Source: Nocardiopsis ansamitocini
Lineage (GTDB): Bacteria; Actinomycetota; Actinomycetes; Streptosporangiales; Streptosporangiaceae
Assembly (NCBI RefSeq): GCF_030268225.1
Contig: NZ_BSQG01000001.1
Location: 1,396,106 to 1,460,105, forward strand
Length of the DNA stretch: 64,000 nucleotides
Direction: 5' to 3'
Shown here: positions 19,629 to 27,891 of the stretch, in pieces
Position numbering within the stretch: position 1 is the stretch's first letter
Layout: every line of letters begins with the position of its first letter
Translations under genes and position numbers: made by a program
The notes under the pieces: generated by a model
The model's input: only the letters and a program-made list of their open reading frames with translations
Told to the model about the DNA's origin: nothing
The model's database searches: none

Positions 19629-21539
19629 ATGAAACGCATGACCATCACAGCCCTCCCCAACAGTTCTCCGTCCTCTCCGTCGTCCTCTCCGTCGCTTCGC
19701 GGCCGGCTGGTCCCGGCGATGCCCGCCCCCGCCTGGTTGGGCTGGGTGGCCGCGCTGGTCGTGACGGTGTTCGCCGGCGCGCTGCGCTTCATGCGACTGG
19801 GCAATCCGGCGGAGATCTATTTCGACGAGACCTACTACGTCAAGGACGCTTTCGGGCTGCGCGAGTTCGGCTTCGAACACGAGAGCGTGGAGAACGCCGA
19901 CGCGCTGCTGGCACAGGGAACCCAGGAGATCTGGACCGGCGGTGGCGACTTCATCGTGCACCCGCCCCTGAGCAAGTGGATGATCGCTGCGGGCGACAGC
20001 CTGTGGGGGGCGATGCCGTTCGGCGACATCATGACGCCGTTCGGCTGGCGCTTCGCCGCGGCCCTGGTGGGTGCGTTGTCGGTGCTGCTGCTGGTGCGCA
20101 TCGCGACGCGGATGACGCGGTCGGTGCTACTGGGCTGCTCGGCGGGCCTGATCATGGCGCTGGACGGCCTGCACTTCACCATGAGCCGGATCGCCATGGT
20201 GGACATGTTCCTCACCTTCTGGGTCCTGGCGGGATTCGCCTGTCTGATCATCGACCGGGACCGCACCCGGGCCCGGTTGGCCGCGGCGACCGAAGAGGGC
20301 CGGGTGTCGGCCAGTCGTCTGGCGATGGGGGTGTGGGACAGGGCGGCTGTGTTCGCGGAGCGCTTGGCCCTTCGGGCCGCCCCCGCCTCGGCCACGGTGT
20401 CCGTACCGGCCGGCGCGTCCGGTTTGGAGAGCAGCGGCACCGAACAGCCTCCCGGCGCCTACCCTGATCCTGATCGGGTCGGCGAGGCCGGCGCCAAGCC
20501 GTGGCCGCGGGCGACCGCCTGGCTGGCTCGGGCGACCGCGCGCCGGGCTGCGGCGGCCCGCTCGGCGGATCGGATCGTGGTGCGCTGGCTGGGTATGCGT
20601 TGGTGGCGGATCGCCGCGGGCGTGTGTCTGGGGCTTGCCTGCGGGACCAAGTGGTCGGCGCTGTTCTTCGTGGCCGCTTTCGGCCTGCTCACGGTGGCGT
20701 GGGACTACGGGGCCCGCCGTAGCGTGGGGCAACGGCGAGCGGGGGGACGCTGGCTGCGCATCGATGCGATCCCGGCGTTTTTCCAGGTTGTGGGAGTCGC
20801 GGCCATCGGCTATGTGGCGACGTGGAGCGGCTGGCTGCTCACGTCGGGCGGGTGGGGCCGTGACTGGGCCGACAGTCACACCGGCGGGGTGTGGTCCCGG
20901 CTGCCCGATTGGGCGCTGACGGTGGTCAACCCGCTGCGCAGCCTGTGGGAGTACCACAGCCAGATCCTCGGGTTCCACAACGACCTGTCCGCGCCCCACG
21001 ACTACGCCTCGAAGCCGTGGGAGTGGCTGGTCATGCGCACCCCGGTGGCCTTCTACTACGACGGTGACGCCACGGGGTGCGGGGCCAGCTCCTGTTCCAG
21101 CGCGATCCTGAGCATCGGCACGCCCGCGGTGTGGTGGTTGTCCATCGTCGCCTGCCTGGTGCTGCTGGGCTGGTGGGTGACCTACCGGGACTGGCGCGCG
21201 GGCGCGGTCCTGCTGGGGGTGGCGGCGGGGTGGCTTCCGTGGTTCGCCTACCCGGAGCGGACCATGTTCGTGTTCTACGCGCTGCCGATGCTGCCGTTCC
21301 TGGTGCTGGCGCTCGTACTGACGCTGGGTCTGTTGATGGGGCCCGACGCCAACCATCCGCGGTTCTCGCTTCGGACCCGAGTCGTGGGCGGGGTGGTCTA
21401 CGGCGTGGTGATGCTGCTGATCATCGCCAACTTCGCCTACCTGTACCCGGTGTTGAGCGCTCAGGTCATCCCGTATCAGGAATGGGCGGATCGAATGTGG
21501 TTCACCACCTGGATCTACGGAAACGGCGGCGCCGAGTAA
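19629..21539 (+). CDS. pmt: Protein O-mannosyltransferase (Pmt)
   Basis: The 636-residue GT39 enzyme transfers mannose from polyprenyl-phosphate-mannose to Ser/Thr of exported proteins. After a short Ser-rich tail, the first membrane helix is followed by the catalytic acidic motif [12 protein letters not shown] (about 60-71). [13 protein letters not shown] follows, then about ten further membrane helices. A variable cytoplasmic loop (about 200-310) holds low-complexity Ala/Arg/Pro sequence. The C-terminal part has the family motif WYNPERTMF-like block, seen here as [17 protein letters not shown]. The divergent rsmI neighbour is conserved. Substrates are likely secreted lipoproteins and cell-wall enzymes (inference from other actinobacteria). 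Confidence 0.93.
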   Translation: MKRMTITALPNSSPSSPSSSPSLRGRLVPAMPAPAWLGWVAALVVTVFAGALRFMRLGNPAEIYFDETYYVKDAFGLREFGFEHESVENADALLAQGTQEIWTGGGDFIVHPPLSKWMIAAGDSLWGAMPFGDIMTPFGWRFAAALVGALSVLLLVRIATRMTRSVLLGCSAGLIMALDGLHFTMSRIAMVDMFLTFWVLAGFACLIIDRDRTRARLAAATEEGRVSASRLAMGVWDRAAVFAERLALRAAPASATVSVPAGASGLESSGTEQPPGAYPDPDRVGEAGAKPWPRATAWLARATARRAAAARSADRIVVRWLGMRWWRIAAGVCLGLACGTKWSALFFVAAFGLLTVAWDYGARRSVGQRRAGGRWLRIDAIPAFFQVVGVAAIGYVATWSGWLLTSGGWGRDWADSHTGGVWSRLPDWALTVVNPLRSLWEYHSQILGFHNDLSAPHDYASKPWEWLVMRTPVAFYYDGDATGCGASSCSSAILSIGTPAVWWLSIVACLVLLGWWVTYRDWRAGAVLLGVAAGWLPWFAYPERTMFVFYALPMLPFLVLALVLTLGLLMGPDANHPRFSLRTRVVGGVVYGVVMLLIIANFAYLYPVLSAQVIPYQEWADRMWFTTWIYGNGGAE

Positions 21540-21835
21540 ACGGGGGCGCACTTGTCGCCGGCCCTTCTTTGCGGGACCGAATGGTGAGTGCGCCACCGCC
21601 GCGTAATCGGACTTCCACGATGAATTTACCGGCCGAAAACTCTCTACAATCCCAGGACCCTGCTGGTAGTGTCATGCCCTGGTTGCGGTTGTTGTTTCCA
21701 TTGATGGCCCAGGCGCCTCGCGGAACTTCACAAGGGCGCTTGTCATCCGTACCGGGAAGCCTCCCGGGGCGGGCGCCCAGCGACCCGAGACCAGCAGGGT
21801 GCGGTCTCGCTCGTACTTCCCCAAAGGGAGAGCAA
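21540..21835 (+). promoter_or_regulatory. Long leader upstream of the cold-shock gene
   Basis: About 300 bases precede the csp start and contain no gene. Several GC-rich inverted segments lie close to the gene, for example the GGGAAGCCTCCCGG stretch near 21760. Cold-shock mRNAs commonly have long structured leaders that control translation, so this may be one; no exact promoter is assigned. Confidence 0.35.
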
Positions 21836-22039
21836 ATGGCTCAGGGCACCGTGAAGTGGTTCAACTCTGAGAAGGGTTTCGGGTTTATCGCCGTTGAAGG
21901 CGGCGGCCCGGACGTGTTCGTTCACTACTCGGCGATCGCGGGTGCCGGCTTCCGGAACCTGGAGGAAGACCAGGCGGTCGAGTTCGAAATCACCCAAGGC
22001 CCCAAGGGTCCCCAGGCGTCCGACGTGCGTGCGCTCTAG
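21836..22039 (+). CDS. Cold-shock protein, CspA family
   Basis: The 67-residue protein is one cold-shock domain. It has both RNA-binding motifs, KGFGFI (residues 14-19, RNP1) and VFVHY (about 28-32, RNP2), after the conserved start [12 protein letters not shown]. It binds single-stranded RNA or DNA and acts as an RNA chaperone. AAAGGGAG lies just before the ATG. Length and sequence agree with actinobacterial CspA or ScoF-type proteins, which are often expressed constitutively as well as on cold shock. It is monocistronic, bounded by a long leader and a probable terminator. Confidence 0.97.
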   Translation: MAQGTVKWFNSEKGFGFIAVEGGGPDVFVHYSAIAGAGFRNLEEDQAVEFEITQGPKGPQASDVRAL

Positions 22040-22052
22040 GTATCTGGCTTCG

Positions 22053-22087
22053 AAGCCCTTCGTCCTTTTATCGGGCGGGGGGCTTTT
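22053..22087 (+). terminator. Probable terminator of the cold-shock gene
   Basis: A short stem AAGCCC (22053-22058) with GGGCTT (22080-22085) is followed by TTC. It lies 14 bases after the stop. Confidence 0.45.
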
Positions 22088-22111
22088 CGCTGTCCGTTCC
22101 CCCGGCCGCGA

Positions 22112-23035
22112 TCAATCCTCACGCTCCGCGGTCCTCACCGCCGGGGCGTCCTCGCCCGGGTCGTCCTGACCGACGGCTCCCTGACCGCCCGGTTCGGGTT
22201 CCGCGTCCCGGTCCACCGGTCGACCGCCCATCTCCCGAACCTGTTCGGACAGCTGGTTCACCTGTTTTCCCAGTTCCTCCAGTCGTTTCATGACCGCCTG
22301 GTGCTGCTGCAGCTCCAGTTCCTGGTCTTCCTCCCACCGCTCGGCGCTGACTTCGGTCTCCATCGAGGTGACGATGACACCGATGATCAGGTTGAGGACG
22401 ATGAAGGCGCTGATCACGATGAAGAGGACGAAGAAGATCCAGGCGTAGGGGGACTCCTCGATCACCGTGTCGGAGATGTCGGGCCAGTTCTCCGTTGTGA
22501 GCAGCATGAACAGCGTGTAGAGGGTCGTGCCCAGGTTGCCGAAGTACTGGGGGGAGATGTCCTCGAACAGTTTCTCGCCCATGATGGCGGCGGTGTACAT
22601 GATCACGAACAGCAGGCCGATGACGGTGCCCAGGCCGGGCACCGAGCGAAACAGCGCGTTGACGACGTTGCGCATGTGCGGGATGACGCTGATCAGGCGG
22701 AGCAGGCGCAGGATGCGCAGCAGCCGCAGGACCGAGAAGCCCTCGGACGCGGGGATCACCGCGACACCGACCACCAGGAGGTCGAACCAGTTCCAGCCGT
22801 CCTTGAAAAACGCCAGACCGCGCGCGTAGATCTTGAGCAGGAGTTCGACGACGAAGAAACCGACGAACGCGTACTCGGCGAACAGGAAGTAGCCGTCGAC
22901 CGCCGCGAACTGCTCCTCGTAGGTCTCCAGCCCCAGGGCTATGCCGTTGAGCACGATCACCGCTATGACGGTGTTCTGGAACCACTGCGCGTCCACGAGT
23001 GCTTCCGCGTGCCCTCGCAGCCACCGGTTTTTCAC
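22112..23035 (-). CDS. Voltage-gated cation channel (NaChBac-like)
   Basis: The 307-residue protein has the six-helix ion-transport layout of bacterial voltage-gated sodium channels. S1 begins near WFQNTVIAVIVLNGIALG. The S4 voltage sensor RLLRILRLLRLISVIPHMR carries five regularly spaced Arg. The pore loop is LTTENWPDISD and S6 is FIVLNLIIGVIVTSM. A C-terminal charged coiled coil (about 225-275) should tetramerise the channel, followed by an acidic tail. The filter reads TTENWPD instead of the TLESW of NaChBac and NavAb. The GTG at 23035 has GGGGG five bases upstream. The gene is divergent from the PAP2 gene. Confidence 0.9.
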   Translation of the reverse strand: MKNRWLRGHAEALVDAQWFQNTVIAVIVLNGIALGLETYEEQFAAVDGYFLFAEYAFVGFFVVELLLKIYARGLAFFKDGWNWFDLLVVGVAVIPASEGFSVLRLLRILRLLRLISVIPHMRNVVNALFRSVPGLGTVIGLLFVIMYTAAIMGEKLFEDISPQYFGNLGTTLYTLFMLLTTENWPDISDTVIEESPYAWIFFVLFIVISAFIVLNLIIGVIVTSMETEVSAERWEEDQELELQQHQAVMKRLEELGKQVNQLSEQVREMGGRPVDRDAEPEPGGQGAVGQDDPGEDAPAVRTAERED

Positions 23036-23180
23036 TGATCCCCCTGCTGCCACGCCATTTTTTGGTTTCGCCCCGAGCCCTGGCAACCTTAACGCGCGGC
23101 CTTCGGCGGCCTCCCGACACCCCGGACCCGACGTGACGCCTAAGCTGAAACCCGCCCGGACCAGCTGAGGAGGCCGCACC

Positions 23181-23972
23181 GTGGCGACGACGCAGAAGGC
23201 GGACGCCGATACCGCCCGGACCGGACCCCTTCGGCTGGCGGGATGGCTGTTCGTGGTCACGGTGGCGCTTGCGCTGCTGACCTGGCAGGTCGTCGTCCAG
23301 GGGCCGGTGACCGCACTGGACTGGCCGCTGCACGTCCACCTGGACGCGCGCCAGCCGGAGGGCTGGCTCATGGAGCTCGCCGTGCTGGTGGCCCGTCTCG
23401 GCCAGCGGGCGGTGACCGTTCCGCTGCTGTTGGGCGCCGCGCTGTGGGCGACGTGGCACCAGCGCGGGCCTCGGCCGCTACTGGCCACTCTCACGGGTCT
23501 GGCGTCGCTGGCGGTCATGGGGACACTGTTGAAGGTCGCGGTGGGCCGGACCCCACCGGTGGTCGGGGTGGACGTGGTGTCACCGGGGCTGGGCAACGTC
23601 GTGGACTGGGCGGTCTCGTTCGTGAGCCTGGGGGCGGTGGCCTTCGACGGTTACGTCTCCTTCCCTTCAGGGCATTCCGCGAACGCCGCCCTGACGTACC
23701 CTTTGTTGGCTCTGCTGCTGTTCGGTCCGTGCGGTGCGCGGCCCGACCCGCGAAAGGCCCGCATCGCAGTGTGGTGGGCGATCGTCCCGGTTGCCGCGGT
23801 GGGCGCGATGATGACCGTGCTCGACTATCACTGGGCGACCGAGTCGATCGGGGGATGGCTGTTGGGGGCCGGGGTGTTGCTCGTCGCGCTGCTGGTGCTG
23901 GGCGAGCGCCCGCACAGGGCACGCGCCGCGTGTCCGGACCTTGAGGTGAGCGGTCCGGGTGCGACGGGTTAA
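23181..23972 (+). CDS. PAP2 superfamily phosphatase-like membrane protein
   Basis: The 263-residue protein has about six membrane helices and a PAP2 layout. Motif 2 is clear (FPSGHSANAALTYPLL). Motif 1 reads LKVAVGRTPP, where the usual second Arg (GRPRP) is Pro. Motif 3 reads VLDYHWATESIGG, keeping the catalytic His but with Glu in the Asp position and no SR pair. PAP2 enzymes remove phosphate from lipid phosphates such as phosphatidate or undecaprenyl diphosphate. The altered motifs suggest changed substrate or weak activity. It stands alone between the divergent channel gene and tatB, 42 bases downstream. Confidence 0.82.
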   Translation: MATTQKADADTARTGPLRLAGWLFVVTVALALLTWQVVVQGPVTALDWPLHVHLDARQPEGWLMELAVLVARLGQRAVTVPLLLGAALWATWHQRGPRPLLATLTGLASLAVMGTLLKVAVGRTPPVVGVDVVSPGLGNVVDWAVSFVSLGAVAFDGYVSFPSGHSANAALTYPLLALLLFGPCGARPDPRKARIAVWWAIVPVAAVGAMMTVLDYHWATESIGGWLLGAGVLLVALLVLGERPHRARAACPDLEVSGPGATG

Positions 23973-24014
23973 CCTGCTATCCGGTAGGGCTGTCGGTTCG
24001 CCGAAGGGAAACGG

Positions 24015-24332
24015 ATGTTCAACATCGGGGCGGGCGAGTTCCTCGTCCTCGGGGTGATCGCGCTCCTGGTCTTCGGCCCGGAGCAGCTTCCGAAGGCAGC
24101 GGCGCAGGCCGGTCGGGTACTGCGCCAGTTGCGCAGACTCGCCGACAACGCCAAGAGCGACATCCAGGCGGGCCTGGGGCCCGAGTACAAGGACTTCGAC
24201 GTCCAGGACCTCAACCCCAAGCGGTTCGTACAGAAGCACTTCTGGGACGACGACGATGACGAGCAGCCGAAGCCGGGAGCGGCGGCCCAGCTGAACGGCC
24301 GACGGCCTCCCTTCGACAGGGAAGCCACCTGA
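24015..24332 (+). CDS. tatB: Twin-arginine translocase subunit TatB
   Basis: The 105-residue protein has an N-terminal membrane helix starting MFNIGAGEFLVLGVIALLVF, then the FGPEQLPKAA hinge and an amphipathic helix, the TatA/TatB signature. The Glu at position 8 and the block KDFDVQDLNPKRFVQKH are typical of TatB in actinomycetes rather than TatA. With TatC it forms the receptor for folded Tat substrates such as the PhoD protein encoded at 27892-29508. The gene is not linked to tatA or tatC here. It is followed by a convergent membrane protein gene. Confidence 0.9.
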   Translation: MFNIGAGEFLVLGVIALLVFGPEQLPKAAAQAGRVLRQLRRLADNAKSDIQAGLGPEYKDFDVQDLNPKRFVQKHFWDDDDDEQPKPGAAAQLNGRRPPFDREAT

Positions 24333-24417
24333 CCGGGACCTTCGCAGGACGCAGCGGTGTCGGCGGTCCGGATCGCTCCGGCGCTTCTGGGTAGGGCCGA
24401 GCGCTCCGCGAAACGCT

Positions 24418-24942
24418 TCACCCGAGCATGAGCAGGATCAGCAGTCCGGCCGACAACACCACCACCGAACCGATGATGATGGCCGACGGAGCGAAGAGCG
24501 CCACCAGTAGTTCGACGGTGAGGGTGGCTCCGATGAGGGAGACCGCCCATGGCCAGCGCGGAGCCGGATCCCATTCGTTGGCGCGCTCGCGCTGGAGGCT
24601 GACCAGCAGCGACACTGCGATTACCAGCCAGAACAGTACGTGTCCGGCGACGCGTGTGCCCACGGGCAGGAAGCCCGCCAGGCTGGCCGAGACCAGTGCG
24701 TAGACGACGCTGCCCACCGCCAGTCCCCAGGGGCGTCCCGGGCGTTCCGGGGCGATGGGTTTGACCTTGGCCGGGGTCTGGCGTTTGAAGCGTGCGGGAG
24801 GTTCTTCGGCTGCCGGCTGCGGCCGGGCCGGAGTCGGAACGGTCGATTCGGGCGGCGGCTGGGTCAACCGTCCGTCAGGATCATCGAACCGGTAGTAACC
24901 GCCTTCGTCCTGCCCGTCCGGCCGGTCGGTCCTGTCCGCCAC
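24418..24942 (-). CDS. Membrane protein, function unknown
   Basis: The 174-residue protein has a polar, Pro-rich N-terminal half (residues 1-70), with YYRFDDPDGRLTQPP, and four predicted membrane helices in the C-terminal half. I recognise no catalytic motif. The layout of a disordered cytoplasmic tail plus a small helical bundle is common among uncharacterised actinobacterial proteins. It ends convergently to tatB, with 85 bases between the stops. GC at third positions is high, so it is a real gene. No function is proposed. Confidence 0.75.
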   Translation of the reverse strand: MADRTDRPDGQDEGGYYRFDDPDGRLTQPPPESTVPTPARPQPAAEEPPARFKRQTPAKVKPIAPERPGRPWGLAVGSVVYALVSASLAGFLPVGTRVAGHVLFWLVIAVSLLVSLQRERANEWDPAPRWPWAVSLIGATLTVELLVALFAPSAIIIGSVVVLSAGLLILLMLG

Positions 24943-24967
24943 GTCCGCCCCTGTTCACAGCGCCCGA

Positions 24968-24998
24968 GGGCGCCGACCGTTCGATCCGATCGGCGCCC
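24968..24998. terminator. Possible hairpin terminator
   Basis: GGGCGCCGA (24968-24976) pairs with TCGGCGCCC (24990-24998). It lies about 140 bases after the nuclease gene end on the minus strand, between two same-strand genes. There is no T tract. Confidence 0.35.
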
Positions 24999-25141
24999 CG
25001 GGCACCCGGTCTCGCCCGCACCGTCTTTGTATTTATGAGCATGACCCGATGGAGCAGCGGTCAACCCTGAGTAGCGGGGATGCGCACGAACATCTGACGC
25101 TTCCGTCAGGCCGGGGTCAGACGGTTGTCAAGGCGAACCCG

Positions 25142-27601
25142 CTAGGGGTGGTGGATCCGGTCTTCCCGGGCGTCGATCCGGGGGTCGCCGGTCAGTGGGC
25201 GGAAACGGACGATCTGCGGGTCGTGGTCGCTGACCTGGTCGTGGAATTCGGCGTTGACCCGGACGATGTCGTAGCTGACACGGTTCTTGAGGGCGGGTGA
25301 GGTGAGGATGTGGTCCAACGCCTGGGAGTTGCCGTCGTAGACGTAGTTGTAGCGCTGTTTGCGGGGCAGGTCGTCGATGGGGGCGTAGAGGCCCCTGCGC
25401 TGGGTCAGCGTGGTCAGGGTGGTGGAGAAACGGAAGTCGTTGAGGTCGCCGATAACCAGAACGTTCGCGCTGGGATCGGCCTTGAGCAGACTGTCGGTGA
25501 AGTCGCGCACGAGGCGGGCCTGGGCGTGGCGTTGGGTCTCCGAGGACCGGACCGGGGGCTGGCTGATTCCGTGCAGGGGCTGGTCCCCGCCTTTGGAGTT
25601 GAAGTGGTTGGTGACCACGAAGACGGAGCGGTCCTGGAATCGGAACTGCCCCACCAGCGGTTTGCGGCTGCTCGCCCATGCCTCGTCGATGGGGCTGATG
25701 CGTCCTGGGGAGACGCTGAGTGCGACCTCGTCGCGGCCCCCGCCGAGGACGCGCACGGGGGTGGTGGCGTCACCGCCGGGAATGTCGGTGAACTCGACCC
25801 GTGTGGGGTCGAACAGGAAGGCATTGCGGATGTTGCCGCCGGGCTGGCCGCCGTCGGCCTTGTCCTGGGGGCTGATCTCGCGCCAGTGGTATCCGGGACC
25901 GCCCGCGTCCTTGACGGCTTGGGCGAGGCGGTCGAGCGTCATGTCGGCGGCGACGGTGCCGTCGTCGGTGGGACCGCTGTTGTCCTGGATCTCCTCCAGG
26001 CCGATGATGTCGGGCGAACCGAGGTTGGCGACGATGCCGTCGGCGAGTCGGTCGAACTTGGCGTCGGAGTCCTGGGGCGAGAGGTTCTCGACGTTGTAGG
26101 TGGCCACCGACAGTTCGTCGTCGCGTTGAGGTGCGGTGGACTCGCGCTCCAGACCGTTGTCGATGTGCTCGCCGAGGGTGGTCGCCTTGATCAGGTAGCC
26201 GCCGAACTGGCTGTAGGAGAGGGGGCCGGAGGTGACACCGGCGAGCTCGTCCCCGACATTGGCCTTGGGGAAGGGGCGTTCGGCGAAGGGGACCAGCGAT
26301 TCGATCTTGAGTCTGCCGGTGTTGGGAGTGGAGTAGGAGCCGTAGACGGTGCCGCCCCGCGGCGAGGGGCTCTGCCGGGGCTTGGTGGTCACCCACAGGG
26401 CGTTGTAGGCGTCGGTGGCACCGACGACTCGCGCATCGGTGACGCTGACCAGCATGTGCTCGTTGGCGGCCCAGTAGTCCAGGGCATACCGCTTGGGGTC
26501 GAGCGTCAGACCGGTGATGTCCGCGCCTTCGGGGGCGATGCGCTCGGGAACACTGTGGCGGGCCAGTCGCACCGGGTCGGGGAGGGCGTTGCCGGAGGAC
26601 AGCACCGTCCACACGGCGCCGTTCAGCTGGGTGACGGTCTGGTTGGGGGTGGTTGCCCCGCCCGCACGGAATTCCGCGACGGTGCCGCTGACCAGGACGT
26701 CGTCCCCCGACTGGACGTCGGGGGTGGTCGATCCGGTGAACACGAACAGGGCTTCGCTGGTGCGAGGGTCGCGATCGGGTTCGGGGTCCTGGAACCAGAA
26801 GCCGCGGGCCGAGCCGAACGGGTTGATCGCGGTGACGATCCCCGGCACCCCTTCGACCGCCCGGCCGGCGTGCGGGGAGACGCGGGTGGTTCCCTGGATG
26901 TCGTGGATGCGCAGTTCACCGGGTTCCTGCGGGCCCTCCTCCCCCGGTTCCTCTCCTGCGGTCTGCCCCGCGGAGTTGACGGGAGTGGGCTCTTTGGCGG
27001 TGAAGTCGGCGGAGTTGTCGTCGGTGTCGCCGAAGGCTGCCGAACGCGCCGTTGAGACCGGGTTGGTGGTGGCCGCGGCGGGTGCGGTCTCGTAGACGGC
27101 CGCATCGCCCCAGCCGATCAGGTCGACGATGGATTCGTGGCCGGCACAGTCTGCGGCGGTACGGCAGGTGATCGGCTCGGTTCCGGCCACGAGCGCGACG
27201 ATGCCCTGGGTGGCTGACATGGTGGTGGTTCCCGTGGCATCGGGGGTGGGCAGGTCCGTGCTGCCTCCGCTGCCGGTCGCCTGCGCGACGAGATAGTTTC
27301 CACCGGCGGGGACCGATCCGCTGAGTGGGGTGACCTGGACGGTGGAGTTGGCGCCGGGCCTGGCCGGGAGGTACTGCACACTCCAGCCGTCGAGGGCGGC
27401 AGCGGTGGATCCGGAGTTGCCGAGTTCGACGAAGTCGGCACGCAGGGTCGCGCCACTGTTGCCACCTCCCCCGTACACTTCGCTGATGACGATCGGGGAC
27501 GGGGCAGCAGCCGCAGGCGCCGCAGGGGCGATACCAGCGCCGATGACGAGGGCCGCTACCGCCGCCGTTGGCCACGGGGGTCGGATTCGGGGGAGGGGCA
27601 C
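25142..27601 (-). CDS. Secreted ExeM/NucH-type nuclease with lamin-tail domain
   Basis: The protein of about 819 residues has a signal peptide (WPTAAVAALVIGAGIAPAAPAAAA). A lamin-tail domain (about 35-165) starts PIVISEVYGGGGNSGATL. Next is an OB-like region of ExeM proteins, then a C-terminal endonuclease/exonuclease/phosphatase domain from about 490. That domain has ATYNVENL, IIGLEEIQDNSG, VVTNHFNSKGGDQ, VIGDLNDF and QVSDHDPQIVRF, which supply the metal-binding and catalytic Asn, Glu, Asp and His. It should degrade extracellular DNA or RNA. GTG 27601 is chosen because GGAG lies six bases upstream; a TTG at 27613 lacks a site. PhoD follows upstream, suggesting a shared phosphate-scavenging role. 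Confidence 0.9.
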   Translation of the reverse strand: MPLPRIRPPWPTAAVAALVIGAGIAPAAPAAAAPSPIVISEVYGGGGNSGATLRADFVELGNSGSTAAALDGWSVQYLPARPGANSTVQVTPLSGSVPAGGNYLVAQATGSGGSTDLPTPDATGTTTMSATQGIVALVAGTEPITCRTAADCAGHESIVDLIGWGDAAVYETAPAAATTNPVSTARSAAFGDTDDNSADFTAKEPTPVNSAGQTAGEEPGEEGPQEPGELRIHDIQGTTRVSPHAGRAVEGVPGIVTAINPFGSARGFWFQDPEPDRDPRTSEALFVFTGSTTPDVQSGDDVLVSGTVAEFRAGGATTPNQTVTQLNGAVWTVLSSGNALPDPVRLARHSVPERIAPEGADITGLTLDPKRYALDYWAANEHMLVSVTDARVVGATDAYNALWVTTKPRQSPSPRGGTVYGSYSTPNTGRLKIESLVPFAERPFPKANVGDELAGVTSGPLSYSQFGGYLIKATTLGEHIDNGLERESTAPQRDDELSVATYNVENLSPQDSDAKFDRLADGIVANLGSPDIIGLEEIQDNSGPTDDGTVAADMTLDRLAQAVKDAGGPGYHWREISPQDKADGGQPGGNIRNAFLFDPTRVEFTDIPGGDATTPVRVLGGGRDEVALSVSPGRISPIDEAWASSRKPLVGQFRFQDRSVFVVTNHFNSKGGDQPLHGISQPPVRSSETQRHAQARLVRDFTDSLLKADPSANVLVIGDLNDFRFSTTLTTLTQRRGLYAPIDDLPRKQRYNYVYDGNSQALDHILTSPALKNRVSYDIVRVNAEFHDQVSDHDPQIVRFRPLTGDPRIDAREDRIHHP

Positions 27602-27796
27602 GCTCTGCTCCAAGCTCTAGTGGGTGGTCGTATCGTTTCGCCTCCGCGCATCCCTGATGCGGACGGAAAGTGACGAATCGGCAACCAAAAGTTGGAGGGG
27701 TTCGCCGATGACGTGGCGTCGTCGAACGGGTCGGCATCCGGAATCGGGACGGCGACCGCTGCGGCTCTCGGGGCTGCGCCGGGGTCCCGTCGGAAA

Positions 27797-27822
27797 CACC
27801 CCGGGCACAGAGCCCGGGGGTG
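27797..27822 (-). terminator. Terminator of phoD
   Basis: CACCCCGGGC (27797-27806) pairs with GCCCGGGGGTG (27812-27822) with one bulge and a five-base loop. TTTCC follows on the minus strand. It separates phoD from the nuclease gene. Confidence 0.65.
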
Positions 27823-27891
27823 CGTGCGCGACCGTTTCCACGCCGCCCCGCAGGGCCCCGTACCGCCGGGTGTCGCAGGGTTCCTCCCGGT

